A program made the translations under genes and the position numbers. A stretch of DNA of 64,000 nucleotides from a bacterium (GTDB lineage: Bacteria; Bacillota; Clostridia; Lachnospirales; Lachnospiraceae). Below, piece by piece: positions 42,223 to 50,236 of the stretch (positions are counted from its first letter, which is position 1; each line of letters starts with the position of its first letter). Location: the NCBI GenBank assembly GCA_004562765.1, contig SFRL01000005.1, positions 22,762 to 86,761 on the forward strand. The letters are read 5' to 3'. The notes below the pieces were generated by a model. That model saw nothing but the letters and a program-made list of their open reading frames with translations, searched no databases and was not told where the DNA came from.

Positions 42223-42669
42223 ATGAACGAACGACTAAAACAACTTAGAAAAGCATTGCATTTAACGCAAAAAGCATTTGCCGAAAAAATAGGCGCAAAA
42301 CAAAATACGATCGCCACTTATGAAATGGGAAGAAACAACCCTAGCGATCCCGTGATTCGATCTATTTGTGTTGCTTTTAATGTTAATGAGGAATGGTTGC
42401 GGACTGGCAATGGAAATATGTTTCTTACGCCTGCTGCCTTTTCTCTTGACGAATATGCGGTAGCTAATTCTCTTACCGATAGGGAATTGCTTATTATTCG
42501 TGGTTTTATGGAATTGGAGCCTAGCGTGCGTAGTGCTATCTACAATATTTTTAAAAATGCATTTTCTCCGGATCGCGGCGCCTACGACAACGCGCCGGCC
42601 AGTTCGCAAGAATTAGAAAAGATCTTTCCGCCGATCGGCGACGATGATGCAGACGCCAACATTGGTTAG
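42223..42669 (+). CDS. cI-like XRE-family repressor
   Basis: 148 residues from ATG 42223 (GTGAGGT upstream). N-terminal HTH: RLKQLRKALHLTQKAFAEKI, GAKQNTIATYEMGRNNPSDP, FNVNEEWLRTGNGNMF. No peptidase domain, so it is not a LexA-type self-cleaving repressor; a short C-terminal helical region may dimerise. Divergent to the early promoter it should repress. Confidence 0.88.
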   Translation: MNERLKQLRKALHLTQKAFAEKIGAKQNTIATYEMGRNNPSDPVIRSICVAFNVNEEWLRTGNGNMFLTPAAFSLDEYAVANSLTDRELLIIRGFMELEPSVRSAIYNIFKNAFSPDRGAYDNAPASSQELEKIFPPIGDDDADANIG

Positions 42670-42684
42670 CGCCCGCCTAAAACA

Positions 42685-42807
42685 TTATTTAAAAAGTATT
42701 AGTTTTGTGTCTGCGGCAAAATGCATATTGTAGTATATTGTATTTGTCGCTTGATAATATAACGCAAATACTTCTTTGTCGTAGTAGTAGATGTACTTTT
42801 TTATCAT
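42685..42807 (-). CDS. 40-residue protein, unknown
   Basis: Minus-strand ATG 42807 with AAGAGGAGG seven bases upstream. Tyr-rich: MIKKYIYYYDKEVFALYYQA. Lies antisense between the repressor and the membrane protein gene. Strong ribosome site is the only support. Confidence 0.4.
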   Translation of the reverse strand: MIKKYIYYYDKEVFALYYQATNTIYYNMHFAADTKLILFK

Positions 42808-42915
42808 GCGATCCCTCCTCTTGTGGCGGGCGCACGAAATATTATAAACTTCTATGCTACTGTGGCTTGCCAAATTTATCTATGTGAATAATATTTGTAA
42901 AGGTGATGTGCGAAA

Positions 42916-43662
42916 ATGAAATCAAATGATAAAAAGAAGTTTTATGAAACACTGTGGTTTTGCATTTTGATGCTATTTGTTTTTGCTCCTATAGGCATCT
43001 TTTTGCTTTGGAAGTATAAATATTTTCCGGTTCGCGTAAATGTTGTGCTATCTGTCGTGACGGCTGTTCTCTTTGTTGTTTTCCTCGCAACTCCCTCTGA
43101 CAGTGCTACTCCGTATATGGACGAACAGCAAGAATCAAGCGATTCTCCAATAGCTTCTAATGCTCCAGCGGATGCCGATTCTTCGTCGCAGTATTCTGCC
43201 GATCCCCTCCCGCCTGCCCCGTCCTTTGAATATGACGCCTTGCAGCAGCTATATTTGGATCTGGATCCGAATATGGGTTATGAGGATATGTTGAGTTTGG
43301 TTCAATCAACAAATTTGCCGTATAGCGAGGAAAAATATAACGGTAGCAGAAAGGTGCAAGTCGCTTTTACGGATGGATGCACGGTTCAACGCCACAAAAA
43401 AGAAAACGGCGATTATTTAGAAATAATTTACGAATATATTGACGGTGAAAATAGTGCTAATGATGTATTGAGCAAGTATTCTTTTGGCACTTGCGCCTAT
43501 GTTCCTAGTGACAGTGATCTATGTCTTATTAGCCATGTGTCTGGTGCGTATTTTTCTTATTATGAACCCGGAAATTATATATCTGATCTTGGGAAAAAAT
43601 TAGATTTAGATAAAAATATGAGTAAAAAAGAGCAATTAGAGTATTATTTTTTGAATAAATAA
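42916..43662 (+). CDS. Membrane-anchored protein of the lysogeny module
   Basis: 248 residues. Two N-terminal membrane helices (FCILMLFVFAPIGIFLLWK, VNVVLSVVTAVLFVVFLA), a Ser/Pro-rich linker, and an outside or soluble domain (LYLDLDPNMGYEDMLSLVQS). Expressed with the repressor side, so it may be a lysogenic conversion or superinfection-exclusion protein; no known family recognised. AGGTGAT precedes the ATG. Confidence 0.65.
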   Translation: MKSNDKKKFYETLWFCILMLFVFAPIGIFLLWKYKYFPVRVNVVLSVVTAVLFVVFLATPSDSATPYMDEQQESSDSPIASNAPADADSSSQYSADPLPPAPSFEYDALQQLYLDLDPNMGYEDMLSLVQSTNLPYSEEKYNGSRKVQVAFTDGCTVQRHKKENGDYLEIIYEYIDGENSANDVLSKYSFGTCAYVPSDSDLCLISHVSGAYFSYYEPGNYISDLGKKLDLDKNMSKKEQLEYYFLNK

Positions 43663-43769
43663 AAAATCGCCCCCGCTTCAAGCAGAGGCGACCGCATAGA
43701 TTACTAGCAATATGCATATATAATCTACCCTCGACAAGTAAATTATACCATGCATCCTGCAAATTTGCT

Positions 43770-43793
43770 AGGGTGTATTTTTATACCCTTTTT
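43770..43793 (+). terminator. Terminator before the integrase gene
   Basis: AGGGTGTA/TATACCCT stem (one G-U pair), loop of four T, followed by TTTT. Ends the membrane protein transcript. Upstream, TAGATTA/TAATCTA near 43697-43727 is a second inverted repeat. Confidence 0.65.
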
Positions 43794-43814
43794 AGAAAGG
43801 TTGGTGTTATTGTT

Positions 43815-45389
43815 ATGCCGATGATTGCTATTTATAGTAGAAAATCTGTTTATAGTGATACGTCCGACAGTACGCAGACGCAGTATAATCTTGCTCTTGA
43901 ATACTGCAAGGGCCACTATGATGATTATGATGTTATCTGGTATGAGGACGAGGGTTACACCGGTGCCAATACCGACCGCCCGGCGTATTCCCGAATGGTT
44001 GAGGACGTAAAGGACGGCAAAATAAATATTGTGATCTGTTATAAAATAGATCGTGTCAGTCGTGACGTAAAGGATTTTTCTAATTTTTTCTCTTTCCTGC
44101 AGGATCATAGCGTGGAATTTGTCAGCATCAAGGAACAGATAGATACCTCTACGCCTCTTGGCCGCGCTATGATGTATATTTGTTCTGTGTTTGCTCAGAT
44201 GGAGCGTGAAACAATCGCGGAACGCGTAAAGGATGGCATGACAGACCTATCTAAAACTGGCAAATGGGCGGGTGGGCGCGCTCCGCTTGGTTATCGCCGT
44301 GAGCGCGTGGAAATCTCCGGAAAATCGCATACGGTGCTTTCTATAGATCCCGATGGCGTTAAGCTGCTTAATAAAATATCTGATTTGTTTTTGAATGGCG
44401 GCTACTCTCTCACCCAGATGGAGCGATACTGCAGGGAAAATCATATAACCACTGCGCAGGGATCCTATTTTTCATCTACTCAGATTTGGACATTGTTAAA
44501 AAATCCCACCTACTGCACAGCGGATCAAGCTGCCTATGACTATTTCGCGGGGCTTGGCTGCCAAATGGGTGTGGATCGCGATAAATTCGACGGCAAACAT
44601 GCGATTATGTCATACGGCAGGACGGCGGGCGGTAAGCGCAAAAAGCACGTGCATAACCCTCCGGAAAAATGGGTTATTTCTGTCGGCTTGCATGATCCTA
44701 TATGGACATCCGAAAAATATATCGCCATCCAAGAAAGGTTTGGGAATAATCAGATCGACAAAACCCGCAAGCATAAAATAGGGATCCTAAAAGGCGTTGT
44801 GAAATGCAGATGCGGTTATACCATGCGCGTGAAGCATAAAATAGATAAAGTATATGGTAAAACATACGACAGTTATTTTTGTCAGCAGCGCATGAGGCGC
44901 GGCAAATCTTTTTGTGATATGCCGTTTACTTCGGTCGATACGTTAGATCGCCTTGTCATTGATGTACTAAAGCAGATAAAATTAGATAAATCTATGATCG
45001 ACAACTTTATAGTCGATGATTGCGGGTTGAAAGTTGTTTCCCGGTCGCGCTCAGACGTTCAGCGCGATATTGATAAAGTAAATGCTAAAATTCTTAATCT
45101 TACAAATGCCCTCGGCAATTCTTCCGGATCCAGTGCCGCAAAATACATCGTGCAGGAGATAGAAAAACTAGATCGTGAGCTGTCGGGCCTTAAATATGAG
45201 CTGTTGGAAATCTCTGCGAATGATAAAAAGCGCAGCCGCGCAAATTATGATCGGGAATTGAAATATAAAATGGTATGCGATATAGTAGACAATATAGAAA
45301 GTGCAGATTATGACGAAATAAACGGGCTTTTAAGGGATCTGTTTAAGGAGTGCGTATATGACGGTCAGACGCTGCATATTAAAATTTAG
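43815..45389 (+). CDS. int: Large serine integrase
   Basis: 524 residues from ATG 43815. Catalytic domain: IAIYSRKSVYSDTSDST with Ser11 as nucleophile (Y-x-R-x-S), KIDRVSRDVKDFSNF, DTSTPLGRAMMYICSVFAQM, ERETIAERVKDGM. Then recombinase domain (GRAPLGYRRERVE, PTYCTADQAAYDY), zinc ribbon (VKCRCGYTMRVKHK ... YFCQQRMRRGKSFCDM) and a C-terminal coiled coil. Stops 29 bases before the att core, as usual. Integrates and, with a directionality factor, excises the phage; no such factor was identified. Confidence 0.95.
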   Translation: MPMIAIYSRKSVYSDTSDSTQTQYNLALEYCKGHYDDYDVIWYEDEGYTGANTDRPAYSRMVEDVKDGKINIVICYKIDRVSRDVKDFSNFFSFLQDHSVEFVSIKEQIDTSTPLGRAMMYICSVFAQMERETIAERVKDGMTDLSKTGKWAGGRAPLGYRRERVEISGKSHTVLSIDPDGVKLLNKISDLFLNGGYSLTQMERYCRENHITTAQGSYFSSTQIWTLLKNPTYCTADQAAYDYFAGLGCQMGVDRDKFDGKHAIMSYGRTAGGKRKKHVHNPPEKWVISVGLHDPIWTSEKYIAIQERFGNNQIDKTRKHKIGILKGVVKCRCGYTMRVKHKIDKVYGKTYDSYFCQQRMRRGKSFCDMPFTSVDTLDRLVIDVLKQIKLDKSMIDNFIVDDCGLKVVSRSRSDVQRDIDKVNAKILNLTNALGNSSGSSAAKYIVQEIEKLDRELSGLKYELLEISANDKKRSRANYDRELKYKMVCDIVDNIESADYDEINGLLRDLFKECVYDGQTLHIKI

Positions 45390-45396
45390 TATTTCT

Positions 45397-45438
45397 CTCT
45401 TTTTCATTGTGATACGTTCGGGACGCATGCGAAGCGCT
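45397..45438. other. Prophage attachment site, right junction
   Basis: Minus strand reads bacterial arm GCATGCGTCCC, core GA (45419-45418), then phage arm ACGTATCACAATGAAAAAG. Reconstructed attB is GCATGCGTCCC-GA-CCGGATCC within the cpaF codons for RMRPDRIL. The codon phase on both sides agrees. Confidence 0.8.
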
Positions 45439-46238
45439 GTGCGGATCAGCTGGCGGATCGGTATTTCCGACACATTTTCCAGATTCGCGGCGCGCGTCTC
45501 CAGCCTCACCAGATTCGATATATCATTCAGCTGCAGTTCCGCTGAATCTTCGATCGTGATGACGCGCTCACTGTGCGGTATATAACCGGAAAGTGCATTT
45601 AAAAAGGTTGTCTTTCCGGATCCGGTCCCGCCGGAAACGAACATGTTATAACCTGCCTGCACGAGTCGTCTGAGTTCATCCGCGATCTCCTGCGACAATG
45701 ATCCCCGCTCCAGCAGATCATCCATCTGCATCGGGCGCTCAGGGAATTTGCGAATGGTGATGACCGACCCGTCAATGGCAATGGGTGCAAGCACGATATT
45801 GACACGTGACCCATCGCGAAGTCTGGTGTCCACGATCGGCGCTGCTTCATTGACCATGCGATTTCCCGCCGCCACGATCGACTGGATCACATCCTCCAGC
45901 TTTTCCACTGACGAAAACTGCTTCTCCCACTGCAGCAGCTGCCCCTCTTTTTCGTAAAAGATATGTTGAGACCCGTTGACCATGATCTCTGTGATCTGTG
46001 GGTCGTCTAACAGTTCCTGCAGTACATCCAGTCCGCGCAGCGCGTGAAAGACCTGTTCTCTTGCCGCTTCCCGCGCGCATAGCGACGGCCTGTTTTCTGT
46101 CTGTTCTGCGATCGCCTCATCGATCATTGCCCACAATTCCTCATCCGGAATTTCCCGCGATACGTCCATGCGCGACAACACGCGGTTTCTGATCTCTTCT
46201 GCATAGTTTTTGATTCTGCCCTCACCTCTCTTATACAT
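45420..46238 (-). pseudogene. cpaF: 5' part of cpaF/tadA pilus ATPase, interrupted by the prophage
   Basis: From ATG 46238 it encodes NYAEEIRNRVLSRMDVSREI, LDVLQELLDDPQITEIMVNG, Walker A MFVSGGTGSGKTTFLNAL, ERVITIEDSAELQL and ends at RQLIRTALRMRP. In the lysogen the frame continues about 30 codons into phage DNA to a stop at 45330. Without the C-terminal part the ATPase should be inactive. Excision restores one open frame. The Shine-Dalgarno is weak (GAG); cpaF follows tadZ closely. Confidence 0.9.
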
Positions 46239-46266
46239 CTCATGACTTACCGGCTGTGGAAAACCA

Positions 46267-47229
46267 TCAGTCAGATACAGCCAGCATCCGCCTGATGAAG
46301 GCTGCCATCTCGCCGAATAAAAGTTCTTCATACATGGACTCGTCCATGGAAAAGCTCCCGCTGATCGCGGGCATCGGAACAACCTGCAGATTGGACAGCT
46401 GTGTTTGCCCGCTCTCCAATCTGAGATCCTCCAGCAGGCGGGCTTGTGCACGTTCGTACAGAATTCCCTCCCGCTGGAGACTGTACATATGGCTGCAGCA
46501 GCCATATACCGCCCGAAGGAATCGCGGTCTGACGGGCATATTCAACACCACCAGCTCGTATTCACTTTCCTGCAGTATCCGCTGCAATAGCTCTGTAAAG
46601 TCTTCTCCTGTCAAATCATCCATATCCATCTGCACCCGGACCGGAGGAAGGTAATCCATCGGTCCGAATTTTTGTACCATCGCCGCCAGGATCGCTCCCA
46701 TCGGCTTATTTTGTTTGTGCAGTTCATAAAACAGATCTCCGACATCTTCCTTCTCTATATCAAAAAATCCACTATAATAGGAAAAATCGAGATAGAGCGT
46801 TCGCACATGTTCTGCACGTATAAGGCTGTAAACGATCGCAAAGCCTGTCTGCAGGTCATAACCGTGCGGTGAACAGACTGCTGCGATCTCTTTTTCATAC
46901 AATACCGGCATTGCCCCCGGCAGATAGAGCTGCTGCTCGAGTGCCATCCGATATACCTCTTTCATCAGATGATCCGCCGGCTGATAGGGAGATACATGTG
47001 CCTCATCCAGCCGGATCAGATATGTACCGGATCCCTTTACCTGCTCTGCCTGCGCTTCTTCCCAGAAATCTGCTCCCACGAGCGCCAGCGGTGCCTTTGC
47101 CCCTCGAAGCTCCTCCCAGTTTTTGCAGAGTACGGGAGTCAGGCCAAACGGGTGCTTCAGTAAATACATACCCAGCCCCGGTCCGATCTCCTCATCTAAG
47201 ATAGATAATCTTGTCTGTATCCCCCACAC
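46267..47229 (-). CDS. tadZ: TadZ/CpaE-like pilus localisation protein
   Basis: 320 residues from GTG 47229 (GGGAGG directly before). Degenerate receiver-like N-terminus and a ParA/MinD-like C-terminal half without Walker A: the usual GGxGKT position reads SPHGYDLQTGFAIVYSLIRA, followed by TLYLDFSYYSGFF and YELVVLNMPVRPRFLRAVYG. Such proteins direct CpaF to the cell pole. First gene of the operon seen here; the 158-base upstream gap is AT-rich and should hold its promoter. Confidence 0.75.
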   Translation of the reverse strand: MWGIQTRLSILDEEIGPGLGMYLLKHPFGLTPVLCKNWEELRGAKAPLALVGADFWEEAQAEQVKGSGTYLIRLDEAHVSPYQPADHLMKEVYRMALEQQLYLPGAMPVLYEKEIAAVCSPHGYDLQTGFAIVYSLIRAEHVRTLYLDFSYYSGFFDIEKEDVGDLFYELHKQNKPMGAILAAMVQKFGPMDYLPPVRVQMDMDDLTGEDFTELLQRILQESEYELVVLNMPVRPRFLRAVYGCCSHMYSLQREGILYERAQARLLEDLRLESGQTQLSNLQVVPMPAISGSFSMDESMYEELLFGEMAAFIRRMLAVSD

Positions 47230-47387
47230 CTCCCTTTACTTGTCTGTGCGGTTTTCCTGTGCATCGTCTTGTTCTGTGAAATACGTTTGAAATGTTGAAA
47301 CTGCTTAAACATCTTACATGAAAAAAATTGCAAATAGATTAGATAGATTGTATGGAAATTATATGTGAGAAAGAATTTATTGTCCAT

Positions 47388-47423
47388 GTAGTATCACGAA
47401 AAAAATTTTTTTCGCGATACTAC
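47388..47423. terminator. A7T7-centred palindrome at the end of bofA
   Basis: 18-base arms 47388-47405 and 47406-47423 match at 17 of 18 positions (GTAGTATCNCG outer part, A7/T7 centre). Includes the bofA stop codon. Probable bidirectional terminator between bofA and the tad operon. Confidence 0.7.
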
Positions 47424-47692
47424 AGGTTCATGTACAGTAAAATTGCATAAAGCATGCCAAAACCCCCGGTTCCAAGGCATCCGACGATAATCAGATTGAA
47501 CAGGTTCAGCCCGACTGCCAGACCGATCCCGGCAGATGCCAGGCATCCGTTTGTAAAATAGATCGCCATTCCTCCCACAAGTATTCGTACCAGAAAATGC
47601 AGTAAAAATGCGGCTTTGCGGCGCAGAACACCGATGACCAGAACAAGCGCGCAGGCGGCAATGATCAGAATGATCCCTGTGAATGTATCCAT
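47420..47692 (-). CDS. bofA: BofA-like sigma-K processing inhibitor
   Basis: 90 residues from ATG 47692 (GGGAGG upstream). Membrane helices FTGIILIIAACALVLVIGVL, FLLHFLVRILVGGMAIYF and the C-terminal NLIIVGCLGTGGFGMLYAI typical of BofA. In sporulating Firmicutes BofA holds SpoIVFB inactive in the mother cell. The neighbouring DUF2508 gene matches the conserved yaaL-bofA pairing, here divergent. Confidence 0.82.
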   Translation of the reverse strand: MDTFTGIILIIAACALVLVIGVLRRKAAFLLHFLVRILVGGMAIYFTNGCLASAGIGLAVGLNLFNLIIVGCLGTGGFGMLYAILLYMNL

Positions 47693-47842
47693 AAGTTCCT
47701 CCCTGACTGCTTTGTACCAATTTACTCCGATTTTTGTAAAATATGCCTGTTTTTGCATAACTTGTCAGCGACCTGCTTATAATGAGAATAGATAACTGCG
47801 AACGCACCGGGCAGTTGAAAAAATAAAAAAGGACGTGATGAT

Positions 47843-48061
47843 ATGCTTCATTTATTTCGCCAGCCGGAACCACAAAAAGAAGATGCGCGCTATACCGTTC
47901 TGTTGGACGATCTGGAACGCACCAAAAAAGAATTGGATCATGTTTATGCTACTTTTTCAAATGTAACGGAGCCGGACCTGATCGATGCCTATATCTATCA
48001 GTTGAATTCCGCCCAACTGCGTTACCGCTTTTTACTGAACTCTGTGAAGGAATATCAATAA
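47843..48061 (+). CDS. DUF2508 (YaaL-like) protein
   Basis: 72 residues. LLDDLERTKKELDHVYATFS, DLIDAYIYQLNSAQLRYRFL is the DUF2508 signature: two helices. Function unknown. Divergent from bofA; a TATAAT at 47778-47783 may be its -10. Confidence 0.85.
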   Translation: MLHLFRQPEPQKEDARYTVLLDDLERTKKELDHVYATFSNVTEPDLIDAYIYQLNSAQLRYRFLLNSVKEYQ

Positions 48062-48088
48062 GGGAGGGTGTCATCCACCCTCCCTTTT
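48061..48088. terminator. Bidirectional terminator between DUF2508 gene and fliS
   Basis: AGGGAGGGTG/CACCCTCCCT perfect 10-bp stem, loop of five, then TTTT. Serves the convergent genes on both sides. Confidence 0.88.
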
Positions 48089-48563
48089 ATACCAGAAATC
48101 CACGGTTTGAAGCAGAACCGTCAAACATTTCTTCGTTTAATGAGTTTTTTCCATAGGTATAGCCTGCATACACGGTCTGGGTATTGTGCATGACCGGTTC
48201 AGACTGATCCGCCGCCGCGATCTGCGCAAATGCATCATAAAGCTTCATCATGACATTACGCGCATTGGAGATCGGCTTTTTTTTATGTGTTGCCTGTGCC
48301 AGCGCCAGCTGCCTGCGACTGTAATTATACAGCGGATACAACTGCCCTGCCAGCTCATATTTAAAGTTTAAGGAATCCTGCAGACGCTTCAACACCGCAT
48401 CTGCATGGCGGATCGCCTGCTTGAAGGGTTCCCCGCCTGCCTCAAACGCCGCAAGCGCATCATCCAGATAGGAAAAAAAGATCTCGTACTGGATAACGAT
48501 CATCTCACTGGAATTGCACTGTGCCAGCCTGCGGGTAAACTCTTTTTTCTTTTCATCTGTCAT
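48087..48563 (-). CDS. fliS: FliS-like flagellin export chaperone
   Basis: 158 residues. All-helical: FTRRLAQCNSSEMIVIQYEI, then FKQAIRHADAVLKRLQDSL and FKYELAGQLYPLYNYSRRQL, the FliS pattern, plus a C-terminal extension ending in EEMFDGSASNRGFLV. Prevents premature flagellin polymerisation. Immediately downstream of flagellin. Confidence 0.8.
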   Translation of the reverse strand: MTDEKKKEFTRRLAQCNSSEMIVIQYEIFFSYLDDALAAFEAGGEPFKQAIRHADAVLKRLQDSLNFKYELAGQLYPLYNYSRRQLALAQATHKKKPISNARNVMMKLYDAFAQIAAADQSEPVMHNTQTVYAGYTYGKNSLNEEMFDGSASNRGFLV

Positions 48564-48625
48564 ACTGTCTTCTCCAACATTTTCACGTGTTCACAGTCCG
48601 GTCTGTTTCCCCCCGGATGCATGCA

Positions 48626-50092
48626 TTACTGCAGAAGCTGTAATACCTGCTGCGGCATATCATTTGCCTGTGTCAAAACCGAGATTGCCGCCTGATCCAG
48701 CACGTTCATATTAGAATATGTGGACATCTCTTCTGCCATATCAGTATCCATGATACGCGAGATGGCTGCCTCCATATTTTCCTCCGTTGCATCCAGACTG
48801 CCGGTCGCATACTCCAGACGGTTCTGATAGGCACCGATCCGTGAACGTACCTCACTGACCTGTGCGATAGCATCATCCAGCGCCGCAATGGCTTGGTCCG
48901 CGCCGCCTCTGCGAACAACATTCAGATCATCGATATACAGCGACTCACAGGTGACAGCCGGAATGCGGACATCAACCACCTGATTTTCATGTGTACCGAT
49001 CTGTAAGGTCATACTGCCAATGTCCGTCATCTCCAGATCGACATCTACCTTTTGTGATGTAGCCGGATCTACATGATCCAGTACATCTTTCATATCCATC
49101 TCCGGATCGATCTCAAAGATCATCTTAAATCCGTTCATATCGCGGATCGTCACTTTCTTTCCATCCGTAATACAGGTCGCTGTCTCTGAAAATCCCTCAC
49201 CGCTCGGCACTTTGTTACCTTTGCTGTCCAGCACATAATTACCATGTTCGTCTGTTTTATACGTAACCGTCAGATCTATTTGTGTATCCTTTCCCTCTGC
49301 CGGCGTAGTCGTGATCAACGTATCATTAATGCTGTAAGAGATCTTTGCACGCTTTCCGTACTCAATGGTCGTCAGATCATAGGTCAGCGCATCATTCGTC
49401 TTTTTCTCTGCCTTTACTCCTGCAAGCTCTGCGACCTCCTGCATTTTCATGTTGAGCTCATCCGGCGTTTCTTCTCCGGTAAACTCCGTCTTACATCCAT
49501 TGATTTCGATGGTACCCGGAACCGTGATCGTCATGTTTTCTATTTTTGCCTGTTCCGGCACCTGTGTAATGCTGAATTTATAATCGTCCGCGGACACCTC
49601 GTCCGATGTTTGGAAGTTTCGGATATAACTCCCTGCCAGCTCGCCGTCTACACTTGGATAAACACGGTAATCCTGTGATCCGTCCAAAATACGCTTTCCG
49701 TTAAATTCCGTATCGGTGGCAATGCGGTCGATCTCCGCCTGCAGAGCCTCAATCTCCTGCTGACATGCTTCCTTATCAGATGTTGTCATCGTATCCGTCG
49801 CTGCCTGTACACAAAGTTCCCGCATACGCTGCAGCATGGAGTGAGTCTCACTTAAAGCGCCGTCTGCCGTCTGCATGACACTGGTTCCGTCAGCTGCATT
49901 TCTGCTGGACTGATCAAGTCCCATGATCTGTGCACGCATTTTGTTGCTGATCGCCATGCCTGCCGGATTATCCTTTGCCTTATTGAGCTTATATCCGGAA
50001 GACAAACGCTCGATAGACGCGGTCAGCTTGTTCTCTGTCCGATGAAGATGAGCGTTGGAAATAACTGCTGATACATTCTGATTTACTTTCAT
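48626..50092 (-). CDS. fliC: Flagellin
   Basis: 488 residues. Conserved D0/D1 ends: NQNVSAVISNAHLHRTENKL, RLSSGYKLNKAKDNPAGMAI, and C-terminal ARSRIG-like VRSRIGAYQNRLEYATGSLD, ending QANDMPQQVLQLLQ. Middle third is variable. GAGGTGC precedes the ATG. Main filament subunit. Confidence 0.95.
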   Translation of the reverse strand: MKVNQNVSAVISNAHLHRTENKLTASIERLSSGYKLNKAKDNPAGMAISNKMRAQIMGLDQSSRNAADGTSVMQTADGALSETHSMLQRMRELCVQAATDTMTTSDKEACQQEIEALQAEIDRIATDTEFNGKRILDGSQDYRVYPSVDGELAGSYIRNFQTSDEVSADDYKFSITQVPEQAKIENMTITVPGTIEINGCKTEFTGEETPDELNMKMQEVAELAGVKAEKKTNDALTYDLTTIEYGKRAKISYSINDTLITTTPAEGKDTQIDLTVTYKTDEHGNYVLDSKGNKVPSGEGFSETATCITDGKKVTIRDMNGFKMIFEIDPEMDMKDVLDHVDPATSQKVDVDLEMTDIGSMTLQIGTHENQVVDVRIPAVTCESLYIDDLNVVRRGGADQAIAALDDAIAQVSEVRSRIGAYQNRLEYATGSLDATEENMEAAISRIMDTDMAEEMSTYSNMNVLDQAAISVLTQANDMPQQVLQLLQ

Positions 50093-50139
50093 TTTCGCAC
50101 CTCTGATATTTTCCTTGTGCGCTTCCCTGCGTTTATACG

Positions 50140-50232
50140 TCGGTGACTTTCCCTGTCACCACGAATAGCTGCCGGTTAGATTTCCGGCCCGATCTGCAAA
50201 AAACAATTTGGAATCGTTACATCATATATCGG
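50140..50232 (-). promoter_or_regulatory. Flagellin leader with possible sigma-28 promoter
   Basis: CCGATAT at 50232-50226 resembles a sigma-D/sigma-28 -10; the -35 (TAAA-like) is not clear. A GGTGAC/GTCACC hairpin near 50145-50165 lies in the leader of about 130 bases. Confidence 0.4.
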
Positions 50233-50236
50233 TTCC

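Larger units (their letters stand above)
4746..45419. mobile_element. Intact contractile-tailed (myovirus-like, PBSX/Xkd-type) prophage in cpaF
   Basis: About 40.7 kb bounded by two half-sites with a GA core, with a serine integrase next to the right end. All modules are present: lysogeny switch, replication, packaging, capsid, contractile tail (sheath plus tube), baseplate, diversified tail protein, holin and endolysin. No degraded frames were seen in essential phage genes. The insertion splits the host pilus ATPase gene cpaF. Confidence 0.93.

Noticed and set aside
45330..46505. Full 391-codon frame for the cpaF 5' part
   Set aside because: Its first 89 codons overlap tadZ in another frame and are nonsense; ATG 46238 is the sensible start, and codons after 45420 are phage DNA.
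47394..47873. 159-codon frame over bofA
   Set aside because: Out-of-frame shadow of bofA; bofA has the ribosome site and family sequence.
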